Shown here piece after piece: positions 6,421 to 17,008 of a stretch of DNA of 17,008 nucleotides (its first letter is position 1; each line of letters starts with the position of its first letter). The notes beneath the pieces were generated by a model. The model made no database searches, was not told where the DNA came from, and worked only from the letters and a program-made list of their open reading frames with translations. Source of the stretch: an uncultured Candidatus Melainabacteria bacterium. GTDB taxonomy: Bacteria > Cyanobacteriota > Vampirovibrionia > Gastranaerophilales > Gastranaerophilaceae. A program made the position numbers and the translations under genes. The DNA lies in contig CAKVJE010000035.1 in the NCBI GenBank assembly GCA_934754735.1, positions 1 through 17,008 on the forward strand, written 5' to 3'.

Positions 6421-8039
6421 GAAAGCTTGCTTTAGTATTATTGCTAATTGCAAGTATAGTTGGGGGAGTGAATACGGTTTTTGCTGCAAATACAGATGTA
6501 GTAAGAGTCGGACTTACGGATAATAAGTTTCAAAACGTATTAAAACAAACTGTAACCGTATATGGAACGGCAGATTGCGATATATGCGATAGAGAAACAA
6601 AAAAGGTCATCTCAAGAATTCCTGCGAATGCAGATATAATAATCAAAAATGGCGTTACAGGCTTGGATGTGACAATAAACGGACGTAGTGCTACACTAAG
6701 AGATTTTGTTGTAATTTGTCCACAAGGTGTATTGGGCGTAAAAGATTTGACAAGAAAAGGTAAACCTGCACTTTATCACGGCGCATTTGAAGTTATTCAA
6801 AAAGATGATAGAAAAGGTTTTTATCTTGTAAATCTTGTAGAAACTCAAGAATACTTAAAAGGGGTAGTTCCTAATGAAATGCCGGTTAGGTTTGGTCTTG
6901 AAGCTTTAAAAGCACAGGCAGTTGCAGCGAGAAATTATGTTTTAACTCCAAGAACTCAGGCTTATAAAGAATTTAACGTTGTTGATAGTGTTGCAAGCCA
7001 AGTATATTACGGCGTTAATACAGAAGCTGATTTAGCAACACGCGCGGTTATGGAAACAGACGGCATTGTCGCTTTATATAATAATGAGCCGATTTTGGCG
7101 TTGTACAGTTCAACCGCCGGAGGTTATACAGAAAGCTATTCGCATGCCTTTTCTGACCCACTCACTAAAATGTTTCCATCAATAAACAAACCTTATTTAA
7201 CAGCGGTTCCGGATAAATCAGAGTTTAAAAGCTTAGAAGATGAGAACGACGCTAAGAAGTTTTATGAAAGCAAAGTTCCGTCTTTTGACATTGAATCCCC
7301 TTATTACAGATGGCGAAAACAATGGGCGGTTGGTGAACTTGAAAACGTTTTAAAAACTACTATGATTGCTCAATCTAAGACAGGATTTATACATCCAGCG
7401 TTTAAACAGGGTGATGATTTAGGTAAAATTAAAGACATCAAGGTTATGAAGCGCGGTGCGTCAGGAAAAGCGGTCGAAATTGAACTTATGACTACAAAAG
7501 GTTGTTATAGAATCGCTAAAGAACTTGTAATCAGAAGAGTTTTCCCAAAAAATGGAGTGTCACTACCTAGCGCAAATATAGTTTTTGAAAAAAATCTTGA
7601 TAATTACGGCAATGTAACTGATATTACCATTTTTGGCGGAGGTTTCGGACATGGTGTCGGAATGAGTCAATATGGTGCCGGTTATATGGCAACAAAATTG
7701 AATCAGCCTTATTATAATATTTTAAGACATTATTATACAGGCATAAATCTTGGAACTATGCCAAAAACTATTTGCGGAGAAGAAGTTAAGGAAACTTTTT
7801 GGGCGCCGATTGGTAGAGCGCAGTTAGTTATTACAAATTCAACAGCTGCTAAGATTGCAGTAAAAATTAACGGCAGAACTATGGAATTTCCTGTAACAAA
7901 GACGATTTTCCAAAAAGATTATAGAATAGATATTTCAAGATATATTGAGGATGGAGAAAATACTATTGTTTACTACCCTCCTACACTCGGTAGAGCAGTA
8001 ACTTTATATGTAGAATTGGTTGAGAAGTATGGAACATAA
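6405..8039 (+). CDS. Secreted SpoIID/LytB-domain peptidoglycan protein
   Basis: SpoIID-type proteins are lytic transglycosylases that act on glycan strands lacking stem peptides. This 544-aa protein has a classic signal peptide (KIRK, then a hydrophobic core, ending VFA before residue 28), so it is exported. The SpoIID core begins near residue 138, with VVPNEMP (154-160) placing the catalytic glutamate at E158, followed by LEALKAQAVAARNY (165-178). GGGFGHGVGMSQYGAGYMA (411-429) closes the domain. The frame's only sensible start is a TTG at 6405 that overlaps cysS by 16 bases. AAGGAAGG lies six bases upstream, and this start gives a complete signal peptide. No sporulation genes are nearby. In such organisms the family is thought to work in growth or division. 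The C-terminal 90 residues are an extra beta-rich segment without an assigned role. Confidence 0.92.
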   Translation: MGSKIRKLALVLLLIASIVGGVNTVFAANTDVVRVGLTDNKFQNVLKQTVTVYGTADCDICDRETKKVISRIPANADIIIKNGVTGLDVTINGRSATLRDFVVICPQGVLGVKDLTRKGKPALYHGAFEVIQKDDRKGFYLVNLVETQEYLKGVVPNEMPVRFGLEALKAQAVAARNYVLTPRTQAYKEFNVVDSVASQVYYGVNTEADLATRAVMETDGIVALYNNEPILALYSSTAGGYTESYSHAFSDPLTKMFPSINKPYLTAVPDKSEFKSLEDENDAKKFYESKVPSFDIESPYYRWRKQWAVGELENVLKTTMIAQSKTGFIHPAFKQGDDLGKIKDIKVMKRGASGKAVEIELMTTKGCYRIAKELVIRRVFPKNGVSLPSANIVFEKNLDNYGNVTDITIFGGGFGHGVGMSQYGAGYMATKLNQPYYNILRHYYTGINLGTMPKTICGEEVKETFWAPIGRAQLVITNSTAAKIAVKINGRTMEFPVTKTIFQKDYRIDISRYIEDGENTIVYYPPTLGRAVTLYVELVEKYGT

Positions 8040-8049
8040 AGAAGTCAAG

Positions 8050-9621
8050 ATGGTTAAAGATGAAACCCCGAGCGTGCTGAAAGCAGCATGGCTTATTGCG
8101 CTTGTAACTATTGCAAGTAAATTTATGGGGTTTGTGAGAGATATGGTTGTCGCAAATTTTTATGGTGCAACACTTGTTTCAGACGCTTATTTTTACGCAT
8201 TACAAATTCCATCATTAGCAATAATTATTTTAGGCGGAGTTGGCGGGCCGTTTCATAGTGCTGCGGTTGCAGTATTTTCAAAACTGATTCCTGATTTTGA
8301 TTCCAAGCCTGATGAGTTTGTGAATAAATTGTATAACACGTTTTTAACTGTTTCATTCTTATTTTTCGCAGTTTGTTCAATATTAGGCTTCTTTTTTGCT
8401 GATAAAATAATGGGTATAATTATTTCGGCAGGATCTCCTGAATTAGTCGCTTTAGCCTCTGCTCATTTTAAAATCATGTCACCGATAATTTTAATCGGCG
8501 GTATTATTGGGATTTACTACGGACTTTTGATTTGTCATAAACAATATATTTTACCAAATTTGTCGCCCATGATTTTGAGCCTTGTTGTTATTGGCGTAAT
8601 TTCTGTTGTTCATAACGATAAATCAGGCATGGCACTGGCTTTTGCAACAACGTTGGGTGCTGTATGTCAATTGTTGGTTCAATTTCCAAAATTAAGACAA
8701 ATAGGATACAGAATTAAACCGAATTTAAATATCAAAAACAATCCGCAATTCAAAAATATCTGTGAACTTCTTTTCCCTGCGATTTTGAGTTCAACAATAG
8801 GTCAAATAAGTATTTATATTGATATGTTTTTCGCATCAACTCTAGTTGAAGGCGCGTGGACTTCTGTTGTATTTGCAAACAGAATATTCCAATTCCCTGT
8901 TGGGATTTTGGTAACTGCGTTTTTAGTACCACTGTTTCCTATATTTTCAAGATTGGCAGGAGAAGGCGATTTAGAATCTGTAAAAAAATACTTCAACAAA
9001 GGCGTTGGCGTTTTATTTTTCGCAGCTATGCCTATGATAATTTTGATTTTACTTTTAGCAAAAGACGGTATTTCTCTAATTTTTGAACGTGGTGCATTTA
9101 ACGCAAATGCCGTTTATATGGTTTCAGAAGCTTTATGTTTCTTGTCATTCTCAATATTACCTTATGTGTTTAGGGATTCTATAACAAGAGTTTATTACGC
9201 ATTTAACGATTCAAAAACACCATTCATTATTGCAATTTCTTCAATCGGTTTGAAGGCTGTTTTAAACTGGCTTTTAATCTTAAAATTTAATATGGGAATT
9301 GCCGGAATTACACTTTCAACTTCGTTTATAACTTTGTTTAACGCAACTTTCTTAGGATTATTTATTTATAAAAAAGTTCGACTTGATTATAAAACATTGT
9401 TTGTAAATTTTGCAAAGATGGCATTGGCGGGAGCTATAACATTTGTAGCATGCTATATTTTATGCGTTGCTTATGATAAAATTCAACTTCCAAAATATGT
9501 ATTTGAATTCTCAAAAATAGTAGTTGTAATGATTGCATGTTTAGGACTTTATACAGGCTTGAATCTTTTGTTTAAAATGGATTATGCAAAAGAATTGGCA
9601 AGTAGGGTTTTAAAAAAATAA
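8050..9621 (+). CDS. murJ: Lipid II flippase MurJ
   Basis: MurJ moves lipid-linked peptidoglycan precursor across the inner membrane. The protein is about 523 aa with the hydrophobicity of a 14-helix MOP-superfamily transporter. The N-terminal SKFMGFVRD carries the conserved arginine of the first helix. DAYFYALQIP and GGVGGPFHSA follow, the latter resembling the segment in cyanobacterial MurJ proteins. I chose the ATG at 8050, with AAAGAAG five bases before it and the gene starting 10 bases after the upstream stop. An ATG at 8029 or a TTG at 8020 in the same frame would add 7 or 10 residues and overlap the preceding gene. It is probably translated from the same mRNA as cysS and the SpoIID-like gene, which links flipping of precursor with processing of glycan strands. 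Confidence 0.93.
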   Translation: MVKDETPSVLKAAWLIALVTIASKFMGFVRDMVVANFYGATLVSDAYFYALQIPSLAIIILGGVGGPFHSAAVAVFSKLIPDFDSKPDEFVNKLYNTFLTVSFLFFAVCSILGFFFADKIMGIIISAGSPELVALASAHFKIMSPIILIGGIIGIYYGLLICHKQYILPNLSPMILSLVVIGVISVVHNDKSGMALAFATTLGAVCQLLVQFPKLRQIGYRIKPNLNIKNNPQFKNICELLFPAILSSTIGQISIYIDMFFASTLVEGAWTSVVFANRIFQFPVGILVTAFLVPLFPIFSRLAGEGDLESVKKYFNKGVGVLFFAAMPMIILILLLAKDGISLIFERGAFNANAVYMVSEALCFLSFSILPYVFRDSITRVYYAFNDSKTPFIIAISSIGLKAVLNWLLILKFNMGIAGITLSTSFITLFNATFLGLFIYKKVRLDYKTLFVNFAKMALAGAITFVACYILCVAYDKIQLPKYVFEFSKIVVVMIACLGLYTGLNLLFKMDYAKELASRVLKK

Positions 9622-9629
9622 TTCAAATA

Positions 9630-10054
9630 TTAGTTATGATTTGATTTTACTTCTTCTTTAATAGTATCTTTTTGCTCGTCTTTAATTTTTAATTCTGCCT
9701 CGCGAGCCTTAATCATAGCTTGAAGAATTGTATCATCTTGAGCCTGTTTTTTTAAATCAGCAAATACTGCTTTCAATTCTTCGTCGCTCAAACCTTTAGG
9801 TGCTTTCATACAAACAACAAGTTTTTGTTTTCTGAATGTAAAATATGCAGCAACCATAATCCCCCAAAGCAAAAGCCCTTGGATTAAACCAATTGAAGGT
9901 AATGCATCAGTATATGATGCGCCGAAATTCCAAAGGTGCATGCAAACCCAACCGGGGAATGCGCCGAAACCGGCAACAAGGCAAGTTACGATAAAACCTG
10001 CCATAATCAATCCTCTAACCCCATTTATCTGTATAACGTTAAAATTCTTTTTCA

Positions 10055-10055
<1 letters not shown>
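9630..10055 (-). CDS. Small membrane protein of unknown function
   Basis: This 141-aa protein has two membrane segments, about residues 14-36 and 54-74, joined by a short loop with PGWVCMHLW. A hydrophilic, lysine- and glutamate-rich C-terminal half (90-141) is probably helical and cytoplasmic. Its ATG shares one base with the stop of ligA in a TAATG arrangement, so translation is likely coupled to ligA. Its stop lies only eight bases from the convergent murJ stop, with no recognisable terminator between. I do not recognise a family. It is probably a lineage-specific envelope protein. Confidence 0.75.
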
Positions 10056-13268
<3,213 letters not shown>

Positions 13269-13292
13269 TTATATTACCCCTTAATAAATGGT

Positions 13293-13343
13293 AAATTGAA
13301 AATGGAAAGTGTAAAATTGTATTTAATTTTCCATTTTCAATTT
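13293..13343. repeat. Perfect 16-bp inverted repeat between the DUF4330 gene and the ligase-family gene
   Basis: Arms AAATTGAAAATGGAAA (13293-13308) and its complement (13328-13343) enclose 19 bases. The right arm is followed by a further imperfect copy of the TTTTCCATT unit up to about 13356. It may be a transposon-derived repeat or an mRNA-stabilising or attenuating hairpin between two genes of one operon. It lacks a T-tract on the minus strand immediately after the stem. Confidence 0.55.
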
Positions 13344-13360
13344 TCTATTTTCCATTGATA

Positions 13361-13897
13361 TTACCCTACTTGATTATTTGCTCCATCGTCTTTAACGTCT
13401 AAATCAGTAGTTACTCTTACATCAGAAATAGTTCCGTTAAACTTGTAGCTTCCGCCTTCTAATGTAACAGGCAAGCCCATTTTAATTTTATTGCCGCCAA
13501 CAACAGCACCGTCTTTTGTTATTTTCGCTGTATCAGTAATTGTTACAACGGCATCATAGATTGCAGGTTGCGTTGGGTCTTTAACTAAAATATATTGCTC
13601 AACGGCTTTAGAAGACGCAACAGCTGTTTTTCTAGCTTCAGATGAAACATCCAAAACATTAAGTTCTGTATAAGGTACGTTTCTTATTGTAATAAATGTT
13701 TTATCATTAGCTTTGATAGGAAAATCTTCACCCGTAACAGTTACACCTCTTAAAAATACTTGAAAAGTAATAGGTGAAGTTGCTTCGATTTGCTTATCAG
13801 CTGTTTGTCTAAAGTGTTTTGTTGTCATAACTCCAACTATAAGTGCGATAATTACGCCTAACACGATTAAAATATCTACTAAGTGAAAATTTTTCAT
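13361..13897 (-). CDS. DUF4330 domain protein
   Basis: This 178-aa protein is anchored by a single N-terminal helix (about residues 7-24, ILIVLGVIIALIVGVM) with most of the chain outside the cytosol. The remainder has the repeating beta pattern of DUF4330: FQVFLRGVTVTGEDF (45-59), a middle strand region, and VVGGNKIKMGLPVTLEGG (132-149). The family is known to me mainly from cyanobacteria and has no assigned activity. AAAGGT precedes the ATG by about five bases. It lies between the heptose kinase and the O-antigen-ligase-like gene on the same strand, which suggests an envelope role by association only. Confidence 0.75.
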   Translation of the reverse strand: MKNFHLVDILIVLGVIIALIVGVMTTKHFRQTADKQIEATSPITFQVFLRGVTVTGEDFPIKANDKTFITIRNVPYTELNVLDVSSEARKTAVASSKAVEQYILVKDPTQPAIYDAVVTITDTAKITKDGAVVGGNKIKMGLPVTLEGGSYKFNGTISDVRVTTDLDVKDDGANNQVG

Positions 13898-13918
13898 ATT
13901 TTACCTTTCTTTGTTTTT

Positions 13919-13978
13919 GCCCCTCACCCTAACCCTCTCCCACAAGGGGCGAGGGAACATGCGCAAACCTAACGTTCC
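13919..13978. repeat. GC-rich palindromic repeat (REP/MITE fragment-like)
   Basis: The block starts with CCCCTCACCCTAACCCTC and folds into a hairpin with arms 13933-13941 and 13947-13955 (one mismatch, 5-base loop). A second short pair, GGAAC (13954-13958) and GTTCC (13974-13978), follows. It is far richer in G+C than its surroundings. A motif of this kind recurs in intergenic DNA of many unrelated bacteria in my recollection. It sits right after the stop of the kinase gene and could act as a transcript end or mRNA stabiliser. Confidence 0.6.
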
Positions 13979-13979
13979 A

Positions 13980-14993
13980 CTAAATTTCTAATACAATTCT
14001 TTCAGGCACAGAATCTAAAATTTCATCAATGCTTGTTGTTGCACAACCAAACTGTTTAACTACAATTCCTGCTGCAATATTTCCGATAATAGCAGCATAA
14101 ACAGGCTCTGCACCACAAGCCAAAGCCAATGTATAAACAGCTGTAACTGTATCACCTGCACCTGTAACATCAAAAACTTCTGCTTTATTAAAAACAGGAA
14201 TGTGCGTGTATTTGTTATCAGGCTCAACAACAACCATGCCGTCCGCACCGCAAGTAATCAAAATAGCATCCGCTCCTGTTTCTTCTAGCAATTGATTTCC
14301 GGCTTTTAAAAAGTCCTCTTTATTTCGCAAATACAAACCAACATACTTTTGTGTATCAGGAAGGTTTGGGGTCATAGATGTAATTCCTTTATATCTGCCC
14401 AAATCTTTTTGTGCGTCAACTATAACTTTTTTATCGTATTTTTTCGCTGTATCTACAACTGCCTTTATTACATTATCAGTAAGCGTTCCGATATGATAAT
14501 CAGACAAAATAACAGCGTCATGCAACGGCACAAGTTTTTCAATTTCTGCAATCATTTTTGCTTCCGTTTCTTTAGAAATAGGAGCATTTGTTTGTCTATC
14601 AATTCTAACAATTTGTTGAGTAATTGAATGAGAGCAAGAACCTGAAATCCTTGTTTTTGTAATTGTTTTTCTGCATTTATCTACAATAAGAGAAGAACAA
14701 TCTATGTTAGCTTCTTTAAATGCGTTTTTTAAATCGTTTGCTTGATAATCATCACCAATAATTCCGATTACGCTAACTTTCCCACCATTAATTTCAGAAA
14801 CGTTATGCGCAGCGTTTGACGCACCACCTAAAATAAATTTAGTATGCGTATGCTGTAAAATCAAAACAGGAGCTTCTCTTGAAATTCTTTCTGTATCGCC
14901 ATAAACCATTTCATCAAGTGCCAAATCTCCAACTACAAGGATTTTTGATTCACCGATTTTTTTGATTAAATCTACTAATTTCTCTTTATCCAT
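13980..14993 (-). CDS. D-glycero-beta-D-manno-heptose-7-phosphate kinase (PfkB family)
   Basis: This enzyme phosphorylates C1 of heptose 7-phosphate in ADP-heptose synthesis for the lipopolysaccharide core. The 337-aa protein has the PfkB layout: GDLALDEMVYGDTERISREAP (22-42) is close to the HldE/RfaE N-terminal signature, GGASNAAHN (56-64) is the first PfkB motif, and DVTGAGDT (275-282) is the second, with D281 as catalytic base. The nucleotidyltransferase half found in bifunctional HldE is absent, so a separate HldC-type protein should exist elsewhere. The ATG has GAGAG upstream. It is the first gene of the minus-strand group, and its promoter shares the short intergenic region with a divergent gene. 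Another sugar kinase of the same family cannot be excluded, but the N-terminal signature favours heptose. Confidence 0.88.
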   Translation of the reverse strand: MDKEKLVDLIKKIGESKILVVGDLALDEMVYGDTERISREAPVLILQHTHTKFILGGASNAAHNVSEINGGKVSVIGIIGDDYQANDLKNAFKEANIDCSSLIVDKCRKTITKTRISGSCSHSITQQIVRIDRQTNAPISKETEAKMIAEIEKLVPLHDAVILSDYHIGTLTDNVIKAVVDTAKKYDKKVIVDAQKDLGRYKGITSMTPNLPDTQKYVGLYLRNKEDFLKAGNQLLEETGADAILITCGADGMVVVEPDNKYTHIPVFNKAEVFDVTGAGDTVTAVYTLALACGAEPVYAAIIGNIAAGIVVKQFGCATTSIDEILDSVPERIVLEI

Positions 14994-15005
14994 ATTAATC
15001 TCTCA

Positions 15006-15034
15006 TTGCCTTAAAACGAAATATCCTATATAAT
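15006..15034 (+). promoter_or_regulatory. Sigma-70 type promoter for the 289-aa membrane protein
   Basis: The -35 box TTGCCT (15006-15011) and a perfect -10 box TATAAT (15029-15034) are 17 bases apart. Transcription would start near 15041, giving a leader of about 34 bases. The same 81-base gap must hold the promoter of the divergent kinase gene, for which I see only weak boxes. The two genes have matching AATGAGAG ribosome sites, which makes an 8-bp inverted repeat (15000-15007 and 15061-15068). Confidence 0.7.
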
Positions 15035-15074
15035 ATATTTATATCTTACTACAAAAAAGAAATGAGAGTTATAC

Positions 15075-15944
15075 ATGGCGGGAAAGAATGTTTTTAATGA
15101 CAAAGATTCTATGGACATAAGTGAATTAGCTTCACTTAATGGAGATATTTCGCCAGAATTAATCGAACAATTACAACAAAAATTAACGCAGGAAGCGCAA
15201 ACTTTAAACGGAGAAGAACCAACACCTCCCGCTTTCAATGAAAATGACGATACGACATTGTTTGAAGAAACTCTTCCTCAAAATATTGACAAACCACTTA
15301 CAGAAATCCCTCAAGAACAAAAAGAAACAAAATCAGAGACTCCGGAAGCTCCAGATAAAAAGAAAGATCTTAAGCTGGATAAAAACTTTGACGATAATTT
15401 TATAAAAAAATACAAAGCTAAATTAAATAAGCAACAAGCAGGAGGGGGTTCTACTGCTCAAGTTGAAGAGAATGAAACTACTATTAGCAATGCGGCTTTT
15501 AGCGATTTTCAAACTCCAAAAGATGATATCGAAAAAATATCTAACGGTAATATTACCGAACGCGCTCTTGATAAAAAACAAAAGGATTACAACGACAGTT
15601 TAGATTTTCTTGACGGAAATGTTAAGTATTCCAAATACGTAATCTATATTGACCCGCAAAATGTAGATTTTATTGATAGTTTAACAGTAAAAGAACGTAA
15701 GAATTTAATTAACAAAATTCTTCGAGAACAAGATGATATTGCAATTACAAAAAGACGTTTTCAAAAAGGACAAACAATTATTAAACATGCCATAGTTGCA
15801 ATACTAACTTTTGCAATTTCTATACCTGTAATTTATTATACTATTAACGCCTCTTTGGAAGCATCTATTAATAACTATAGACGTTCACAATCAATGTTCC
15901 AAACTTTATACAAACAAGGCGGAAAAATTAAATCTGTTCATTAA
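15075..15944 (+). CDS. Acidic protein with a single C-terminal membrane helix, unknown function
   Basis: The first 185 residues of this 289-aa protein are low-complexity and acidic, rich in Glu, Asp, Gln, Pro and Thr, and probably disordered. A compact segment follows, KYVIYIDPQNVDFIDSLTVKERKNL (187-211), then a basic stretch ITKRRFQKGQ (224-233) and one hydrophobic helix (about 236-256). Positive charge before the helix predicts the N-terminus inside and about 33 residues outside. GAG bases precede the ATG at the expected distance, and a strong promoter lies upstream. I do not recognise the family. The layout resembles a membrane-tethered adaptor or assembly factor, which is speculation. Its stop codon overlaps that of the convergent gene. 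Confidence 0.75.
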   Translation: MAGKNVFNDKDSMDISELASLNGDISPELIEQLQQKLTQEAQTLNGEEPTPPAFNENDDTTLFEETLPQNIDKPLTEIPQEQKETKSETPEAPDKKKDLKLDKNFDDNFIKKYKAKLNKQQAGGGSTAQVEENETTISNAAFSDFQTPKDDIEKISNGNITERALDKKQKDYNDSLDFLDGNVKYSKYVIYIDPQNVDFIDSLTVKERKNLINKILREQDDIAITKRRFQKGQTIIKHAIVAILTFAISIPVIYYTINASLEASINNYRRSQSMFQTLYKQGGKIKSVH

Positions 15945-16726
15945 GCAACACTCTCTTTACCTAAAATCATGTCAGCAGCAGATAAACCTAATTTATAACC
16001 GCCAATAGAAGCACAAACAAATCCAACACCTTTAAATCCTCCCGGAAGGAATTTAATTGAACGATTAAATAATTTTTTTGTTTCGCTGTAATCTTTTATT
16101 GCTTCTGCTTGTTTCTTTAACCAAGGTAATTTTTTGTACCAACCTTCTCTATTTATAATTAATTGTTTACCTGATAATTTATATTCACCATTTTTAGCAA
16201 TTAATTCTTCTTTACCTTCAACAAGTTTATAAATTCCATCTGCCTTTTCTATCATGTTTTTCTCATCAAATTTCATATTTTTTGGAATTCCAATAATTCT
16301 TTTTCCTAATGCTTCTGAACCGAACATAACACCCAATGCAGTTCCTTCTTCTATAGCAGCTTCAGTTCGTTTTTCATCTTTTGCACAAGCAACTTTAGCA
16401 ACTCCGGTAGCACAAATAATAGGGTTAATATTATTAGCAGTAAAGTTTAATACCTTACTTATTCCACCTACAACTTTATCAGTTTTAGCTAAATTTTTGA
16501 TTGATTCTTCTGCACTTAAAATTCCTGAAGAAATAGAACCTTCTGAATATTTAGCAACATTTGAAACACCTTTTGCAGCATTTAAAACTTGACCACCCGC
16601 AATATCCATATTCATAGCGCCTACAAAAGGATTAGAAGAATTTGCAGCACTATTAGCTCTACGAGTAGAAAATATTCCGCTTGAGGTTATTGATGGAACA
16701 AATGCTGAAATTGCTAAACCTGCCAT
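15941..16726 (-). CDS. Uncharacterised Ala/Gly/Ser-rich protein
   Basis: This is a 261-aa protein of unknown family. The N-terminal 90 residues are small-residue rich, beginning MAGLAISAFVPS, without a normal signal peptide since no basic residues precede the hydrophobic stretch. The middle has moderately hydrophobic helices, NNINPIICATGVAKVACA (97-114) and a GTALGVMFGSEALG segment near residue 130. A lysine-rich, soluble-looking part spans about 150-220, and a final hydrophobic stretch GFVCASIGGYKLGLSAADMIL (235-255). It could associate with membranes or form a helical bundle. GAAGG lies about 12 bases before the ATG, longer than usual. The stop overlaps the stop of the convergent gene by four bases. 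Function is not inferable. Confidence 0.72.
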   Translation of the reverse strand: MAGLAISAFVPSITSSGIFSTRRANSAANSSNPFVGAMNMDIAGGQVLNAAKGVSNVAKYSEGSISSGILSAEESIKNLAKTDKVVGGISKVLNFTANNINPIICATGVAKVACAKDEKRTEAAIEEGTALGVMFGSEALGKRIIGIPKNMKFDEKNMIEKADGIYKLVEGKEELIAKNGEYKLSGKQLIINREGWYKKLPWLKKQAEAIKDYSETKKLFNRSIKFLPGGFKGVGFVCASIGGYKLGLSAADMILGKESVA

Positions 16727-16749
16727 AAAATTATTTTACCTTCACTACT

Positions 16750-16785
16750 AAACTACTTTGACACTACATATATATAAAGTAGTTT
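16750..16785 (-). promoter_or_regulatory. Operator-like inverted repeat in the promoter region of the 261-aa gene
   Basis: A perfect 10-bp inverted repeat AAACTACTTT/AAAGTAGTTT (16750-16759 and 16776-16785) encloses a TATATAT run that could be the -10 box on the minus strand. Two more ACTAC units lie at 16744 and 16763. The repeat begins 24 bases from the start codon. A regulator site overlapping the promoter, or a leader hairpin, would both fit. Confidence 0.45.
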
Positions 16786-16814
16786 TGTAAAATAAAATTG
16801 CTTAAAAAGCGAAA

Positions 16815-16950
16815 TTCTTAACAATTGTTTACACTAATGATTTATGAATATTTTTAGAGTACATGTTAAGAAGTGTTTTCTTAGATAATACCTAAATTTG
16901 AACATAATAATCGAGTGTGAGCATGCTCTAGTGTAAATTTTTGTAAACAA
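16815..16950. repeat. Nested inverted repeats in the 282-base gene-free right end
   Basis: Three pairs of complementary words are nested here: TTCTTAACA (16815-16823) with TGTTAAGAA (16864-16872), TTTACACTA (16828-16836) with TAGTGTAAA (16929-16937), and TTGTTTAC (16825-16832) with GTAAACAA (16943-16950). The last two pairs share the same left arm. No open frame or RNA gene is evident from 16727 to the end. The region probably holds divergent promoters; a TTGACG near 16987 may be the -35 box of a gene outside the window. Confidence 0.4.
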
Positions 16951-17008
16951 ACCACTTGAAAAATTGTACTTTATACCCTTATTAACTTGACGATACTTTT
17001 TGATGTAG

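Noticed and set aside
8020..8049. MurJ starting at the TTG (8020) or the ATG (8029)
   Set aside because: Both overlap the preceding gene and have poorer ribosome sites than the ATG at 8050, although 8029 remains possible.
9600..9660. Bidirectional terminator between murJ and the convergent small membrane protein
   Set aside because: Only eight bases separate the stops and no stem followed by a T-tract could be drawn.
16811..16950. Replication origin with DnaA boxes suggested by TTGTTTACAC-like words
   Set aside because: No match to the DnaA consensus TTATCCACA was found and no dnaA or dnaN gene is adjacent.

Overview
The window is low in G+C and reads as a chromosomal segment of a Gram-negative, non-photosynthetic relative of the cyanobacteria, most likely a gut Gastranaerophilales (Melainabacteria/Vampirovibrionia) genome. 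This is inference from gene content. The O-antigen-ligase-like protein resembles the cyanobacterial IctB group, a DUF4330 protein of cyanobacterial type sits beside it, MurJ carries a GGxxGPFHSA segment of the kind I associate with cyanobacterial MurJ, and a heptose kinase points to lipopolysaccharide. No rRNA or tRNA gene is present to settle it.

Layout. Positions 3-86 hold the tail of an unrecognised gene. A cytosolic GH38 alpha-mannosidase (133-2235) follows behind a promoter that predicts an almost leaderless mRNA. At 2242-2417 lies a GC-richer element with perfect 13-bp terminal inverted repeats. Two minus-strand paralogues come next (2455-3357 and 3532-4503). They share a nearly identical 100-residue N-terminal module and leader but end in unrelated peptidoglycan-hydrolase domains, one glucosaminidase-like and one lytic-transglycosylase-like. 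Between them is a 63-bp relic of the 3' end of the GH38 gene, which shows that the pair arose by tandem duplication. A free-standing 42-codon gene with its own Shine-Dalgarno and intrinsic terminator occupies 4774-4902.

From 5047 to 9621 a plus-strand operon encodes CysS, a secreted SpoIID-like peptidoglycan enzyme (TTG start inside cysS) and the lipid II flippase MurJ. Converging on it is a minus-strand group from 14993 down to 9630: heptose-7-phosphate kinase, DUF4330 protein, IctB/O-antigen-ligase-like protein, NAD-dependent DNA ligase LigA and a small membrane protein. The last three are packed with overlapping ends. Two intergenic repeats interrupt the upstream part of this group. A strong plus-strand promoter at 15006-15034 serves a 289-aa protein with a long acidic N-terminal region and one membrane helix near its C-terminus. 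That gene converges on, and overlaps by its stop codon with, a 261-aa gene of unknown function whose upstream DNA is full of inverted repeats.

Taken together, the recognisable genes are mainly about the cell envelope: lipid II flipping, glycan-strand processing, heptose and O-antigen chemistry, and peptidoglycan hydrolases. Two housekeeping enzymes (CysS, LigA) are embedded among them. The most unusual feature is the pair of module-swapped hydrolases without signal peptides, together with the duplication scar beside them.
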